Source of the DNA: Bradyrhizobium mercantei
GTDB taxonomy: Bacteria > Pseudomonadota > Alphaproteobacteria > Rhizobiales > Xanthobacteraceae
Assembly (NCBI RefSeq): GCF_001982635.1
Contig: NZ_MKFI01000008.1
Location: 238,035-302,034 of the forward strand
DNA length: 64,000 bases
Reading direction: 5' to 3'
In this document: in pieces, positions 43,505 to 53,915 of the stretch
How the letters are laid out: each line of letters begins with the position of its first letter
Position numbering within the stretch: the stretch's first letter is position 1
Notes under the pieces: model-generated
What the model was told of the DNA's origin: nothing
Databases searched by the model: none
What the model saw: the letters and a program-made list of their open reading frames with translations, nothing else
Made by a program: the position numbers and the translations under genes

Positions 43505-44443
43505 ATGCTCCGTAAGTTAGGACAGTGTTTCATTGGTTCGCTTGCCGTCATCGCGCTTTCCGCATGCGCACAGACGTCCCATCCATCGACGTCTGCCAGC
43601 CTCGGCAAACCGGTCAGCGCGTCGGCTATGGAGGCGTTGATTGACAAGCCGGGACCGATTGAGGTCAAGACGGTCGCCAGTGCAGATTGGGTCGCCGATC
43701 TGTCCGGGCTGATCAATCTGAAGGACCCCCAAGCCATTCAGGCGGGGCTCAAGGATCACGAGGAGCTGATCCAGATCTACACACATCTCGTGCGGCATCC
43801 GACGCAGGGATTCTATATGGTCGATACCGGCGTCTCGAAGCAGTTTGTCGCGGACCCCAAGAGCTTGGGAGTTGGATGGGTGGTGCGCAACTTCGCCAAG
43901 CTCGACAAGATGCAAGTCCGGGAAGACACCTTATCGGCCATCAAGTCGGAAGCGGCTCCCCTCAAAGGGGTGCTCATGACCCATCTTCATCTCGATCACA
44001 TCTCCGGGATGTCAGACATCCCAAAGAATGTGCCGTTCTATACAGGTCCCGGAGAAGCTGCGGAAAAGAAGATCGAGAACTTCTTTGTCGAGGGGATGGA
44101 AGATGCCTTCTTTGAAGGCAGACCCGCGATTCAAGAGTTTCAGTTCACCAAGGATCCGGATGGGAAGTTCGAAGGCGTGATCGACGTCTTCGGTGACGGC
44201 TCGTTGTTTGCAATCCTGACCCCCGGACATACTGCTGGCCATGTCTCGTATCTTGCCCGCACTCCGTCCGGTCCAGTGCTCCTCACTGGCGACGCTTGCC
44301 ATACCCGCTGGGGCTGGGAGCACGGTGTCGAACCCGGCAGCTATACATACGACCGGGACGACGAGCGGAAGAGTCTGCTCGCGTTGAAGGCCCTGAGTGA
44401 ACGTCACCCGCAGATGATTGTGAGGTTAGGTCATCAGCCTTGA
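43505..44443 (+). CDS. Metallo-beta-lactamase-fold lipoprotein
   Basis: A 312-residue protein with a lipoprotein signal ending LSAC (Cys21 acylation site) and a complete MBL-fold zinc site: HLHLDH at 160-165, PGHTAGH at about 240-246, GDAC at 262-265, and a C-terminal VRLGH. This resembles N-acyl-homoserine lactonase/AttM-like hydrolases, but the substrate is not readable. ATG 43505 is preferred because GAGGA lies five bases upstream; ATG 43493 is in frame and possible. It is divergent from the LysR gene. A strong 10-bp inverted repeat follows the stop codon. Confidence 0.85.
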   Translation: MLRKLGQCFIGSLAVIALSACAQTSHPSTSASLGKPVSASAMEALIDKPGPIEVKTVASADWVADLSGLINLKDPQAIQAGLKDHEELIQIYTHLVRHPTQGFYMVDTGVSKQFVADPKSLGVGWVVRNFAKLDKMQVREDTLSAIKSEAAPLKGVLMTHLHLDHISGMSDIPKNVPFYTGPGEAAEKKIENFFVEGMEDAFFEGRPAIQEFQFTKDPDGKFEGVIDVFGDGSLFAILTPGHTAGHVSYLARTPSGPVLLTGDACHTRWGWEHGVEPGSYTYDRDDERKSLLALKALSERHPQMIVRLGHQP

Positions 44444-44676
44444 GTGCTTACATGTCGCGAGCCACGCACAAACATCCGCAAATGGCCCATCGCGACATGC
44501 TGCGCTGCCGTACGAACTGCGTCGCTATGGAAGCAAAGCGACGTAGCCAACGAGCGACGATTTCGGAATATTGGAAATGTACCCCTGAGTTGCCCGACGT
44601 GTCAAGCTCCTGTCGAGCGCCGGCAGCCGCCGGCTCCTTTGCATGGGGTTGTTTTCGATATTTTGGTCCCCGCGCG
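44444..44676. repeat. Intergenic region with inverted repeat and relic element
   Basis: CATGTCGCGA at 44451-44460 and its perfect inverse at 44490-44499 form a 10-bp inverted repeat just beyond the MBL gene. TTGCATGGGG...CGATATTT at 44639-44663 matches the element at 10564-10588 and ends 13 bp before the GH15 stop. CGTCGCT and AGCGACG form another stem near 44520-44545. No gene is apparent. Confidence 0.55.
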
Positions 44677-46485
44677 TCAGGTCGACCGCTGCACCGCCGG
44701 CTTCTCGGCGTCGGCCCGGGCGGCGCTGAGATTGTGCGCGGTGTTGATCAAGGCGATATGGGTCAGCGCCTGCGGGAAGTTGCCGGTCTGCCGGCCGGCG
44801 CCGGAATCGAACTCCTCCGCCAGCAGGCCGAGATCATTGGCGACCGCCACCACGCGATCGAACATGGCCTGCGCCTTGTCGACGTCTCCCGCCAGCACGT
44901 GGGCGTCGGCGAGCCACAGGCTGCAAGCCAGGAACGCGCCCTCGATCGGCTGGACTTCATCGGAGACCTCGCGGGGATCGTGCCGCAGCACGAAGCCGTC
45001 GCGCATCAGGTGCCGCTCGACCGCGTCGATCGTGCCGCGGATGCGCGGATCGTCCGGCGGCAGGAAGCCGACCGACGGCAACAGCAGCAGGCTGGCGTCG
45101 AGCAGTTTTGAGCCATAGCTCTCGACGAAGCTGTTGAGGCCGGGATCGAAGCCCCGTTGGCAGACATCGCGATGGATCGCCTCGCGCAGCACCCGCCATT
45201 TGACCAGCGGTCCCTTGAAACCGAACCGCTCGGCGCTCTTGATGGCGCGGTCGAAGGCGACCCAGCACATCACCTTGGAGAACACATAGTGCTGCGGCTC
45301 GCCGCGGAGCTCCCAGATGCCGTGGTCGGGCTGGTCCCAGACATCGGCGAGATGACTGACGACGGTGCACTCGAGCGACCAGTTCTCCTCGTCGAGCTTC
45401 AGCCTGGCCATGCGGGACTGATGGAAGGCGTCGATCAGTTCGCCATAGACGTCGAGCTGAAGCTGCGCATGCGCCGCATTGCCAATTCGCACCGGCTGCG
45501 CCCCTTCATAGCCGGACAGCCATCCGGCCTCCCATTCCAAGAGGCGCCGCTGGCCCAGGATGCCGTACATGATCTGCATGTTGGCAGGCGCGCCGGCCGC
45601 GGCCCGCAGCAGCCAATTGTGCCAGGCCGCCGCTTCCTCGGTGTAGCCCGAATTCATCAGCGCCAGCAGCGTGAAGGTGGCGTCGCGCAGCCAGCAGAAC
45701 CGGTAATCCCAGTTGCGCGCGCCGCCGAGTTTTTCCGGCAATGACGTGGTCGGCGCCGCAACGATGCCGCCGGTCGGCCTGAAGGTCAGCGCCTTCAGCG
45801 TGATCAGCGAGCGCATCACGAGGTCGCGTTGCACGCTGCCGTCATAGGTCGAGCGGCTGCACCATCCCCTCCAGTAGTCCTCGGTGTCCCTGAGCGCCGC
45901 CTCGGGATCGATCGGCTGCGGGACCGGCTGAAAGGATGCGCCATAGGTCAGGACGAACGGCACGGTGTCGCCCTCGCCGACCTCGAAATCGGCGATCGTG
46001 GTCAGGTCCTTGCCGCGGGTCTCGATCGGCGTGCGCAGCACGGTCATGTCCTGCCCTGAGATCGCCAGCAGCCCCTCGCCGTCCGGATTCTTCTTCACCC
46101 AGGGCACATCGACACCGAGGCCGAAGCGGATCACCAGCTCCATGTGCATCTTGACGCGGCCGCTGATGCCGCGAACGAGGCGGACCACGTCGGAGGCGTT
46201 GCCGCGCGGCGGCATGAAATCGATCAGAGCGACCACGCCGCCGTCGGTCTCGAACCGTGTCTCCAGGATCAGCGTATCGTCCCGATAGCGGCGCGAGCTC
46301 TGCTTGATCGCCTCGGCGGGCGCCAGCAGCCAGCGGCCATTCTTCGAGGTGCCGAGCAGCGCCGCGAAGCAGGCGTCGGAATCGAACGCCGGCCAGCACA
46401 GCCAGTCGATCGAGCCGTCGCGGCCGACCAGCGCCGTGGTCTCGCAATCACCGATCAGTCCATAGTCTTCGATCCGAGAGGCCAC
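44677..46485 (-). CDS. GH15-family glucoamylase/trehalase-like hydrolase
   Basis: A 602-residue protein of glycoside hydrolase family 15, with the N-terminal beta-sandwich (EDYGLIGDCETTALVGRDGS) and the (alpha/alpha)6 catalytic domain. Landmarks are ARNWDYRFCWLRDATFTLLA, QPIEGAFLACSLWLADAHVL and LAEEFDSGAGRQTGNFPQAL; the last Glu-Glu-Phe-Asp region holds the catalytic base. Members hydrolyse terminal alpha-1,4 glucose units or alpha,alpha-trehalose. It starts with GTG, preceded by GGAG, 18 bp after malQ. Given the trehalose context, a trehalase-like or glucoamylase role is plausible, but specificity is not determined. Confidence 0.88.
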   Translation of the reverse strand: MASRIEDYGLIGDCETTALVGRDGSIDWLCWPAFDSDACFAALLGTSKNGRWLLAPAEAIKQSSRRYRDDTLILETRFETDGGVVALIDFMPPRGNASDVVRLVRGISGRVKMHMELVIRFGLGVDVPWVKKNPDGEGLLAISGQDMTVLRTPIETRGKDLTTIADFEVGEGDTVPFVLTYGASFQPVPQPIDPEAALRDTEDYWRGWCSRSTYDGSVQRDLVMRSLITLKALTFRPTGGIVAAPTTSLPEKLGGARNWDYRFCWLRDATFTLLALMNSGYTEEAAAWHNWLLRAAAGAPANMQIMYGILGQRRLLEWEAGWLSGYEGAQPVRIGNAAHAQLQLDVYGELIDAFHQSRMARLKLDEENWSLECTVVSHLADVWDQPDHGIWELRGEPQHYVFSKVMCWVAFDRAIKSAERFGFKGPLVKWRVLREAIHRDVCQRGFDPGLNSFVESYGSKLLDASLLLLPSVGFLPPDDPRIRGTIDAVERHLMRDGFVLRHDPREVSDEVQPIEGAFLACSLWLADAHVLAGDVDKAQAMFDRVVAVANDLGLLAEEFDSGAGRQTGNFPQALTHIALINTAHNLSAARADAEKPAVQRST

Positions 46486-46503
46486 GCGCCGTGCTCCGCG
46501 TTG

Positions 46504-48450
46504 TCAGGCATGCGAGCGCTCGCGGGTTGCGCGCTTGAGCGCGTCGACATCGATCGCCGACGACAAATGCTCGATCGAGACCGGGAGCCGCCGTTTCCAG
46601 TTCGGATGCTCATAGACGGTGCCGGGGATGTTCGGCTGGTCGACGATGCCGAGCAGATCCTCCATCGAGACCGCCATCATCCGCGATCGCGTCCGCGCCA
46701 TGAAGCTCACCACCGAATAGAAATCATTGTGGTGGATGTCGTTCCGGCGCAGCACGTCGTCGAGCTGGCCGAGCGCATGCCAGCGGCCTTCGTCGGTCTC
46801 GCCGGGATCAATCCCGAGCGCACGCTTGGTCTTGAGGTCGCTGAACGAGCGCCAGCCGGCATACGTCGAGAGGTCGTGGGTGTTGAAGGTGACCAACGCG
46901 TTCGGCAGATAGTAGTCGGCGTTGCGGAAGGCGCCGTGGTCGTCGGTCTCGAACATCATCACGAGATAGGACCAGATGCCCCAGCCGTTCATCTGCTCGC
47001 GGAACCCTGGCGGCACGGTGCCGAGGTCCTCGCCGATCACGACGCAGCGGCTGGCTGCGCTCTCCTGCGCGGTCGCCGCCAGCAGCGCCTCGAACGGCAT
47101 CAGAACATAGGCGCCATTGGCCGGGCCAAAGCCGCGCGGCACGAGATAAAGCCGCTTCAGCCCGAAGGCATGGTCGAGCCTGATCGCGCCGGCATGGTGC
47201 ATCGCGGCCCGCAGCATCTGCCTGAACGGCTCGAACAAGCGCTGTTCGAGGCCCGCGGCGTTGAAGCCGGCAAGTCCCCAGTCCTGGCCCGCGGTGTTGA
47301 GCGGGTCCGGCGGCGCGCCGACGCCGAGATGCCGCGAGATTGCGGTCTGCTCATTCCAGGCGTCGAAGCCATCCGACTGCACGCCGACCGCGACATCGAG
47401 ATAGAGCCCGACCCGCATGCCGAGCTGATGCGCGAGCGCCTGGCAGGCGCCGAGCTGGCGATCCGCGGTCCATTGCACGAATTCGACGAACTCGACTTCG
47501 GCGGCGGTGTCGCGCGCCCGGTGCAGTTTCGCGCAAGCCGTATCGTCGGGCTGCCGCCAGTCGTCCGGCCATTCCCACCACGGCGCGTTGATCCTGTGCC
47601 GCATCGTCTCGAAGCAGGCGAAACGCGACAGCAGCGTGCCCTGCTCCTTGCGATAGGCCTCGAAATCCTGCCAGCGGCCGAGACCGGGATTGGCCTTGAA
47701 GGCGGCGAAGGCCGCACGCAGCGCCGGCCATTTCAGCGCCGCGACGCCGACATAGTCGACCATGTCGTTGCTGCGCAGATGCGCCAGCGCGGCCTGCGTC
47801 TGCGCATCGATGCGATATTCGGGAATCTTCTCGACGTCGATATAGAGCGCGTTGAGGAACAGCCGGCTGTTCGGCGAGTACGGGCTGCAATCGCCCGGCC
47901 GGTCGTCGAACAGCGCATGCAGCGGATTGAGCCCGATGCCGTCGGCACCGAGCCGATGGGCGAATTCGAGCAGGCCCTGCAGGTCGGTGAAGTCGCCGAT
48001 GCCCCAATTGCGCGCGGACCGTACGCCGTAGAGCTGGACCGCGATCACCCAGCAGCGGTCGAACGTGCCGCCGAACGCGCCTTCCGGTGCCACCAGGAGC
48101 GGCAGCTCCTCGCTGCCCGCTGCGTCGGATAGCTGCAACCGGTGCACGCCTTCGGGTAGACCGGACGGCCAGGTCACATTCCGCTCATGCGCCTCGCCTT
48201 GCGCGAGCACGGCGGTGCCGCTGGTGACCTTCCATTGCACCGGAAGCCGGGCTGCCTCCGCGAGCTGCGTTTGCCCGCCACGGCCGCCACGCATGACCAC
48301 CGGATCGGCGACGATCCGCCGCGGCGTCTGGGGCGGCAGCGCGGCGAGGATCGCCGTCAGCGCCTCGGGGGTTGTCACACGGCGGTGACCGCTCCCATCG
48401 ATATACTCGGTCTGGATTCCCAGGGTCTGGGCTTTGGCGTAAAGGTCCAT
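46504..48450 (-). CDS. malQ: 4-alpha-glucanotransferase (GH77)
   Basis: A 648-residue amylomaltase moving alpha-1,4-glucan segments between malto-oligosaccharides. Family landmarks are SARNWGIGDFTDLQGLLEFA, the nucleophile in AGAIRLDHAFGLKRLYLVPR, and VVIGEDLGTVPPGFREQMNG with the acid/base Glu. It would recycle short maltodextrins released by the debranching enzyme encoded across the divergent promoter. It is transcribed divergently from the leader frame and glgE. A perfect EcfG-type promoter lies about 80 bp upstream. Confidence 0.95.
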   Translation of the reverse strand: MDLYAKAQTLGIQTEYIDGSGHRRVTTPEALTAILAALPPQTPRRIVADPVVMRGGRGGQTQLAEAARLPVQWKVTSGTAVLAQGEAHERNVTWPSGLPEGVHRLQLSDAAGSEELPLLVAPEGAFGGTFDRCWVIAVQLYGVRSARNWGIGDFTDLQGLLEFAHRLGADGIGLNPLHALFDDRPGDCSPYSPNSRLFLNALYIDVEKIPEYRIDAQTQAALAHLRSNDMVDYVGVAALKWPALRAAFAAFKANPGLGRWQDFEAYRKEQGTLLSRFACFETMRHRINAPWWEWPDDWRQPDDTACAKLHRARDTAAEVEFVEFVQWTADRQLGACQALAHQLGMRVGLYLDVAVGVQSDGFDAWNEQTAISRHLGVGAPPDPLNTAGQDWGLAGFNAAGLEQRLFEPFRQMLRAAMHHAGAIRLDHAFGLKRLYLVPRGFGPANGAYVLMPFEALLAATAQESAASRCVVIGEDLGTVPPGFREQMNGWGIWSYLVMMFETDDHGAFRNADYYLPNALVTFNTHDLSTYAGWRSFSDLKTKRALGIDPGETDEGRWHALGQLDDVLRRNDIHHNDFYSVVSFMARTRSRMMAVSMEDLLGIVDQPNIPGTVYEHPNWKRRLPVSIEHLSSAIDVDALKRATRERSHA

Positions 48451-48522
48451 TCGGCACGCTGCCTGCTCGCAACGGTATTGGGATCGTTGCTAAATTGTAC
48501 AGATACGGGAAAGGGATAGTTG

Positions 48523-48657
48523 ATGTTCAACGCTCTACCCTATCCGGCGTTCCCACCGGGAACCATTGCCCGGCGAGCGGCTTTCTATATGGGTCTGGCG
48601 CGCCTCCTTCCCGGCGCCGGGACGTCATTTGCATTTTCAATGGCGGCATCACCGTGA
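48523..48657 (+). CDS. Candidate 44-residue leader peptide coupled to glgE
   Basis: A short frame, MFNALPYPAFPPGTIARRAA..., has an AAGGGA site six bases before its ATG, better than that of glgE. Its stop TGA shares bases with the glgE GTG start as GTGA, the same arrangement seen at several genes in this operon. The C-terminal part is hydrophobic. It could be a real small protein, a coupling device for glgE translation, or chance. No family is recognised. Confidence 0.45.
   Translation: MFNALPYPAFPPGTIARRAAFYMGLARLLPGAGTSFAFSMAASP
48529..48553 (-). promoter_or_regulatory. EcfG-type general stress promoter for malQ
   Basis: On the minus strand the sequence reads GGAAC (48553-48549), 16 bp, CGTT (48532-48529), exactly the published EcfG (general stress response sigma) consensus of rhizobia. 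It would start transcription about 70-80 bp upstream of malQ. No equivalent site was seen for the plus-strand glgE operon. Confidence 0.6.
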
Positions 48658-50603
48658 ACAAAACCCTCCGGCCTGTCGAGAGTGCCCATGGCACTTTTCA
48701 TATCACCGATGTCTACCCGTCGGTCGATGGCGGCCGCTTTCCGGTCAAGCGTATCGCCGGCGAACCGGTCGAGGTCTGGGCCGACATCTACCGCGACGGA
48801 CATGACGTGATCTCAGCCGCATTGGCGTGGCGGCATGAGGGCGACGGCGAGTGGCAGTTCGCGCCGATGACGCTGCACAGCGACGACCGCTGGGGTGGCG
48901 CCTTCGTGCCCGACCGGCCCGGCCGCTACAGCTTCGCGATCGAGGCCTGGACCGACGAATTCGCCAGCTGGCGGCATCGCTTCGAGCAGAAGCAGCGCGA
49001 CGGCTCTGACCACACGCTGGATGCGGTCGAGGGCGCGGGTATGCTGACCCAGGCGCAGGCCGGGGGACCTGCCGCAGCCGCCGTGATCATCCGGCAATGC
49101 GAACTCTTTCTGCAGACCGGCGAGCCGGGCGCGCTGCTCGCACCGGAATTGCGGAACGCGATGGCCGGCAGCCAGTTTCGCCGCGACCTGCTGCGATCGC
49201 AGCTCTATCCCCTGACCGCCGACCGGCCGCGGGCGCGCAGCGGCGCGTGGTACCAGATGTTTCCGCGCAGCCAAGGCAAGACGCCGGGCGTTCATGCGAC
49301 GTTCATCGACTGCATCGCGCGGCTTCCGGATATCGCCGCGATGGGCTTCGACGTCGTGCTGCTGGCGCCGATCCACCCGATCGGCCAAACGCATCGCAAG
49401 GGTCGCAATAATGCCGCGATTGCGCAATCGGGCAATCCCGGCAGCCCGTATGCGATCGGCGCGGCCGAGGGCGGCCACGACGCCGTGCATCCCGAGCTCG
49501 GCACACGCGACGACTTCCGCGCTTTTGTTGCGGCATGCCAGTCGCACGGCATGGAGGTCGCGCTCGATTTCGCCGTACAGTGCTCGCCGGATCATCCCTG
49601 GCTGACCGGGCATCCCGAGTGGTTCAAGCGGCGTCCGGATGGATCGATGCGCACCGCGGAACAGCCGCCGCAGCGCTGGAACGACGTCGTCAATCCGGAT
49701 TTTGGTTCCGAGGATGCCGCTGCGCTGTGGCGCGCGCTGCGCGACGTCGTGCTGTTCTGGGTCGAACAGGGCGTCAAGATCTTCCGGGTCGACAATCCGC
49801 ACACCAAGCCGCTGGCATTCTGGGAGTGGCTGATCCGCGAGGTGCAGGAGCGCGACGCGGACGTGCTGTTCCTGTCGGAAGCCTTCGCGCGGCCGAAACT
49901 GATGAAGGGGCTCGCCAAGCTCGGCTTCACGCAGTCCTACAGCTACTTCACCTGGCGGACGCAGCGTTTCGAGCTCGAACAGTATCTCGGCGAGTTGATC
50001 TCCTATCCCGAGCGTGACTTCTTTCGGCCGAATTTCTTCGTCAACACACCCGATATCCTGCCCTTCCACCTGCAAAGCGGCGAATCCTGGATGTTCAAGT
50101 CGCGTGTCGCGCTGGCCGCGACGCTCTCAAGCAGCTACGGCATCTATAGCGGCTTCGAATTGCGCGAGCACACGCCGGTGCCCGGCCGCGAGGAACATCT
50201 CAACTCAGAGAAGTATGAGATCAGGGTTCGCGACTGGGACGAGCCCGGGAACATCAAGCCCTATATCGCGGCGCTCAACCTGATCCGGCGCGGCAATCCG
50301 GCCCTGCAACAATTCGCCAATCTGCGCTTTATCAATGTCGATGACGGCGGCGTGATCGGCTACATCAAGGAGGCGGTCGAGCAAGGCAATGTGATCGCGG
50401 CCGCGATTGCATTGTCGCCCGAACCGCGTGAGGTCTGGCTGCCGCTCCGCGACGTCATGGTCGGCCATGGCGAGGTCCGCCGCGCGGCCACGGCCGTCGA
50501 AGACCTGGTCACCGGCGAGCGCCATGCGCTCGAACAGGGAGGCATTCGCCTGCATCTCGATCCTGCGCGCGATCCCGCGTTGCTGTTGCGCTGTGTCGCC
50601 TGA
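48654..50603 (+). CDS. glgE: Alpha-1,4-glucan:maltose-1-phosphate maltosyltransferase
   Basis: A 649-residue GH13_3 enzyme extending alpha-1,4-glucan with maltose-1-phosphate. It has the N-terminal domain (ITDVYPSVDGGRFPVKRIAG) typical of GlgE. The catalytic segment VKIFRVDNPHTKPLAFWEWL contains the nucleophile Asp, and VLFLSEAFARPKLMKGLAKL the acid Glu. The GTG at 48654 is assigned from GlgE N-terminus position; no ATG start is in frame nearby, and the frame upstream is not protein-like. The start overlaps the stop of the leader frame. It lies 10 bp before treS-mak. Confidence 0.93.
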   Translation: MNKTLRPVESAHGTFHITDVYPSVDGGRFPVKRIAGEPVEVWADIYRDGHDVISAALAWRHEGDGEWQFAPMTLHSDDRWGGAFVPDRPGRYSFAIEAWTDEFASWRHRFEQKQRDGSDHTLDAVEGAGMLTQAQAGGPAAAAVIIRQCELFLQTGEPGALLAPELRNAMAGSQFRRDLLRSQLYPLTADRPRARSGAWYQMFPRSQGKTPGVHATFIDCIARLPDIAAMGFDVVLLAPIHPIGQTHRKGRNNAAIAQSGNPGSPYAIGAAEGGHDAVHPELGTRDDFRAFVAACQSHGMEVALDFAVQCSPDHPWLTGHPEWFKRRPDGSMRTAEQPPQRWNDVVNPDFGSEDAAALWRALRDVVLFWVEQGVKIFRVDNPHTKPLAFWEWLIREVQERDADVLFLSEAFARPKLMKGLAKLGFTQSYSYFTWRTQRFELEQYLGELISYPERDFFRPNFFVNTPDILPFHLQSGESWMFKSRVALAATLSSSYGIYSGFELREHTPVPGREEHLNSEKYEIRVRDWDEPGNIKPYIAALNLIRRGNPALQQFANLRFINVDDGGVIGYIKEAVEQGNVIAAAIALSPEPREVWLPLRDVMVGHGEVRRAATAVEDLVTGERHALEQGGIRLHLDPARDPALLLRCVA

Positions 50604-50613
50604 AGGAGCCGTC

Positions 50614-53600
50614 ATGAACGTTTTCTCCTCCGTCAATACCGAGCCGAAGGTGGCGACCGAGACCGCGGACCAGCTGTGGTACAAGGACGCGATCATCTAC
50701 CAGCTGCACGTCAAGGCGTTCGCCGACAGCAACAATGACGGCATCGGCGACTTCACGGGGCTGACGGAAAAGCTCGGCTATCTACAGGAACTCGGCGTCA
50801 CCGCGCTGTGGCTGCTGCCGTTCTATCCCTCGCCCGGCCGCGACGACGGCTACGACATCGGCGACTATGGCGACATCAATCCCGATTTCGGGACGATGAA
50901 GGACTTCAAGCGCTTCATCCAGGAAGCCAAGAAGCGCGGCCTGCGGGTCATCACCGAGCTCGTCGTCAACCACACCTCGGATCAGCATGCCTGGTTCAAG
51001 CGCGCCCGCCGCAGCCCGCCGAATTCGAGCGCGCGCAGCTGGTACGTCTGGAGCGACACCGACCAGAAATACCTCGATACGCGGATCATCTTTACCGATA
51101 CCGAAAAGTCCAACTGGACCTGGGATCCGGAAGCCGGCCAGTTCTACTGGCATCGCTTCTTCTCGCACCAGCCGGACCTGAACTTCGACAATCCGCGCGT
51201 GGTGCGCGCCATCGTGCAGGTGATGAAGCGCTGGCTCGACACCGGCGTCGACGGCTTCCGGCTCGACGCGATTCCCTATCTCTGCGAGCGCGACGGCACC
51301 AACAACGAGAACCTGCCGGAGACGCACGCCATCATCAAGCGGCTGCGCCAGGAGCTCGACACCTATGCCAAGGGCAAGATCCTGCTGGCCGAGGCCAATC
51401 AATGGCCGGAGGACGTGCAGGAATATTTCGGCCATGGCGACGAATGCCACATGGCCTATCACTTCCCGCTGATGCCGCGCATCTACATGGCGATCGCGCA
51501 GGAAGACCGCTTCCCGATCACCGACATCCTCAGGCAGACGCCGGACATCCCGGCGGCGTGCCAATGGGCGCTGTTCCTGCGCAATCACGACGAGCTGACC
51601 CTGGAGATGGTCACCGACGTCGAACGCGACTATCTGTGGTCGACCTACGCCAACGACCCGCGCGCCCGCATCAATGTCGGCATCCGCCGCCGGCTTGCGC
51701 CGCTGATGGACAATGACCGGCGCAAGATCGAGCTGATGAACTCGCTCTTGCTGTCGTTCCCCGGCACGCCGATCATCTATTACGGCGACGAGATCGGCAT
51801 GGGCGACAACATCTATCTCGGCGACCGCAACGGCGTGCGGACCCCTATGCAATGGTCGCCGGACCGCAACGGCGGCTTCTCGCGCGCAGACCCCGCGCGG
51901 CTCTATGCGCCGATGATCATGGACCCGGTCTACGGCTACGAATCGGTCAATGTCGAGGCGCAGTCGCGCAGCCTGTCCTCGCTGCTCTCGGCGACCAAGC
52001 GGCTGATCGCGGTGCGCAAATCGACGCTCGCGTTCGGGCGCGGCACCATGACCTTCATCCGCCCCGAGAACCGCTCGGTGCTCGCCTATGTGCGCCAGTA
52101 CCAGGGCGAGGCGATCCTGTGCGTCGCCAATCTGTCGCGCTCGGCGCAGGCCACCGAGCTCGACCTCTCCGCCTTCAAGGACCGCATCCCGCTCGAGATG
52201 CTCGGGCGCACGCGCTTCCCGGCGATCGGCGAGCTGCCCTACATGATCACGCTGGCGCCGTACGGCTTCTACTGGTTCCAGCTGCAGGAACGCGACAAGT
52301 CCGAGCCGGTGAAGCCGCGCGCGGTACCGGAGTTCGAGACCCTGGTGGTGCCGCTGAATTCGACCTGGACATCGCTGGCGCGGGAGCGCGGCGTGTTCGA
52401 GCACGACGTGCTGCCCGGCCATCTCTCCCGGTCGCGCTGGTACCCGGAGCATTCCGCCAAGGCGATCCAGCCGACGCTGGTGTCCGCGATCCCGTTCTGC
52501 GACGTCGGTGACAACCGCCCCTGGCTGATCTTCTTCGAAACCACGGAGCGCGGCACCACCAGCCGCTACGTGCTGCCGATGCAGATCGAATGGGTGCGCT
52601 TCGACCGCGAGCGCTACAACCCCCGCGCCTTCGCTGCCGTGCGCCAGGGCGCGCGCGAGGGCACGCTGCTCGACGTCGCCACCGACCAGATCTTCACCGG
52701 CCTGTTCCTGCGCAATCTGCGGGAAAACCTCACCGTCGACGAAGGCGAGCAGGGCCTCAAGCTCGAATTCCGCCCGACCAGCCGCTTCTCCGACCGGCCG
52801 GTGCGGCAGCCCGAGCGTATTCGCGTGTTCGAGAACGATCAGCCGCACTCGACCGCGCTGGTCGACAATGAATATGTCACCAAGATCTACCGCAAGCTCG
52901 AGGTCGGCATCAATCCAGAGATCGAGATGGGCCGCTTCCTCACCGAGGTGGTCGACTTCCCGAACACCCCGGCGCTGCTCGGCACCTCTGAACTGGTCGA
53001 GGGCGACAAGCGCAGCGCCATCGCCGTGCTGCATGCAATGGTCGTCAACCAGGGCGACCTCTGGAACGTCGCCGCCTCGCATCTCGACCGCCTCGTCGAA
53101 CGGCAACGTCTGCTCGCAGTGAGCGAGCACCCGGCAGAGAACGGCGATCATGCGACCTATCTGCGCCACATGTCGCATGCCGGAAAGCGTCTCGCCGAGC
53201 TGCACATCGCGCTCGCCAGCAACCGGGATCTGCCCGACTTCGCGCCCGAGCCGACCAAGCCCGAGGATTTGCAGCGCTGGATCGACGAGATCATGGCGCG
53301 CGCCGAGCGCGTGTTCGACACGCTGAAGCAGCGGCGCGGCTCCCTCAAGGAGGCCGAGCGGCTGCTGGCCGATCAGTTGCAGGCCCAGCACGACACGCTG
53401 CCGGACCGGCTCAAGGCCCTGCTGCCGCGCGAGAGCGACGGGTTCAACATCCGCCACCATGGCGACCTGCATCTCGGCCAGCTGCTGGTGGTCAAGGACG
53501 ACGTCTTCATCATCGATTTCGACGGCGGGCCCGGCCGCACCATCGCCGAGCGCCGCCGCAAGGCACCGGCGGCGCGCGACGTCGCCGGCCTGATCCGCTC

Positions 53601-53915
53601 GATCGACTATGCGGCAACCGCCGCGCTGGAACGGACGCTCAAGGTCGCTCCCGACGAAAGCGGCAGGCTAAGCCTCGCCGTGGCCGAATGGCGCGACCAG
53701 GCCGCGGACACCCTGCTGGCGGCCTATCGCGAGACCATGGCCGGCCAGCGCCTGTGGCCTGCCGACGCCAAGGCGGCCGATCGCCTGCTCAACTTTTTCG
53801 TACTTGAGAAAGCCTTCTACGAGATCGAGTATGAGCTGGCCAACCGGCCGGATTGGCTCCGGGTGCCGCTGACCGGCTTGTTAAGGATTTTGGCGCAACA
53901 GCCGCATGAGGTTGC

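Noticed and set aside
50782..53472. An 896-residue antisense open frame across treS-mak
   Set aside because: Rich in Arg, Val, Asp, His with no motif; the plus-strand frame has full TreS and maltokinase catalytic motifs.
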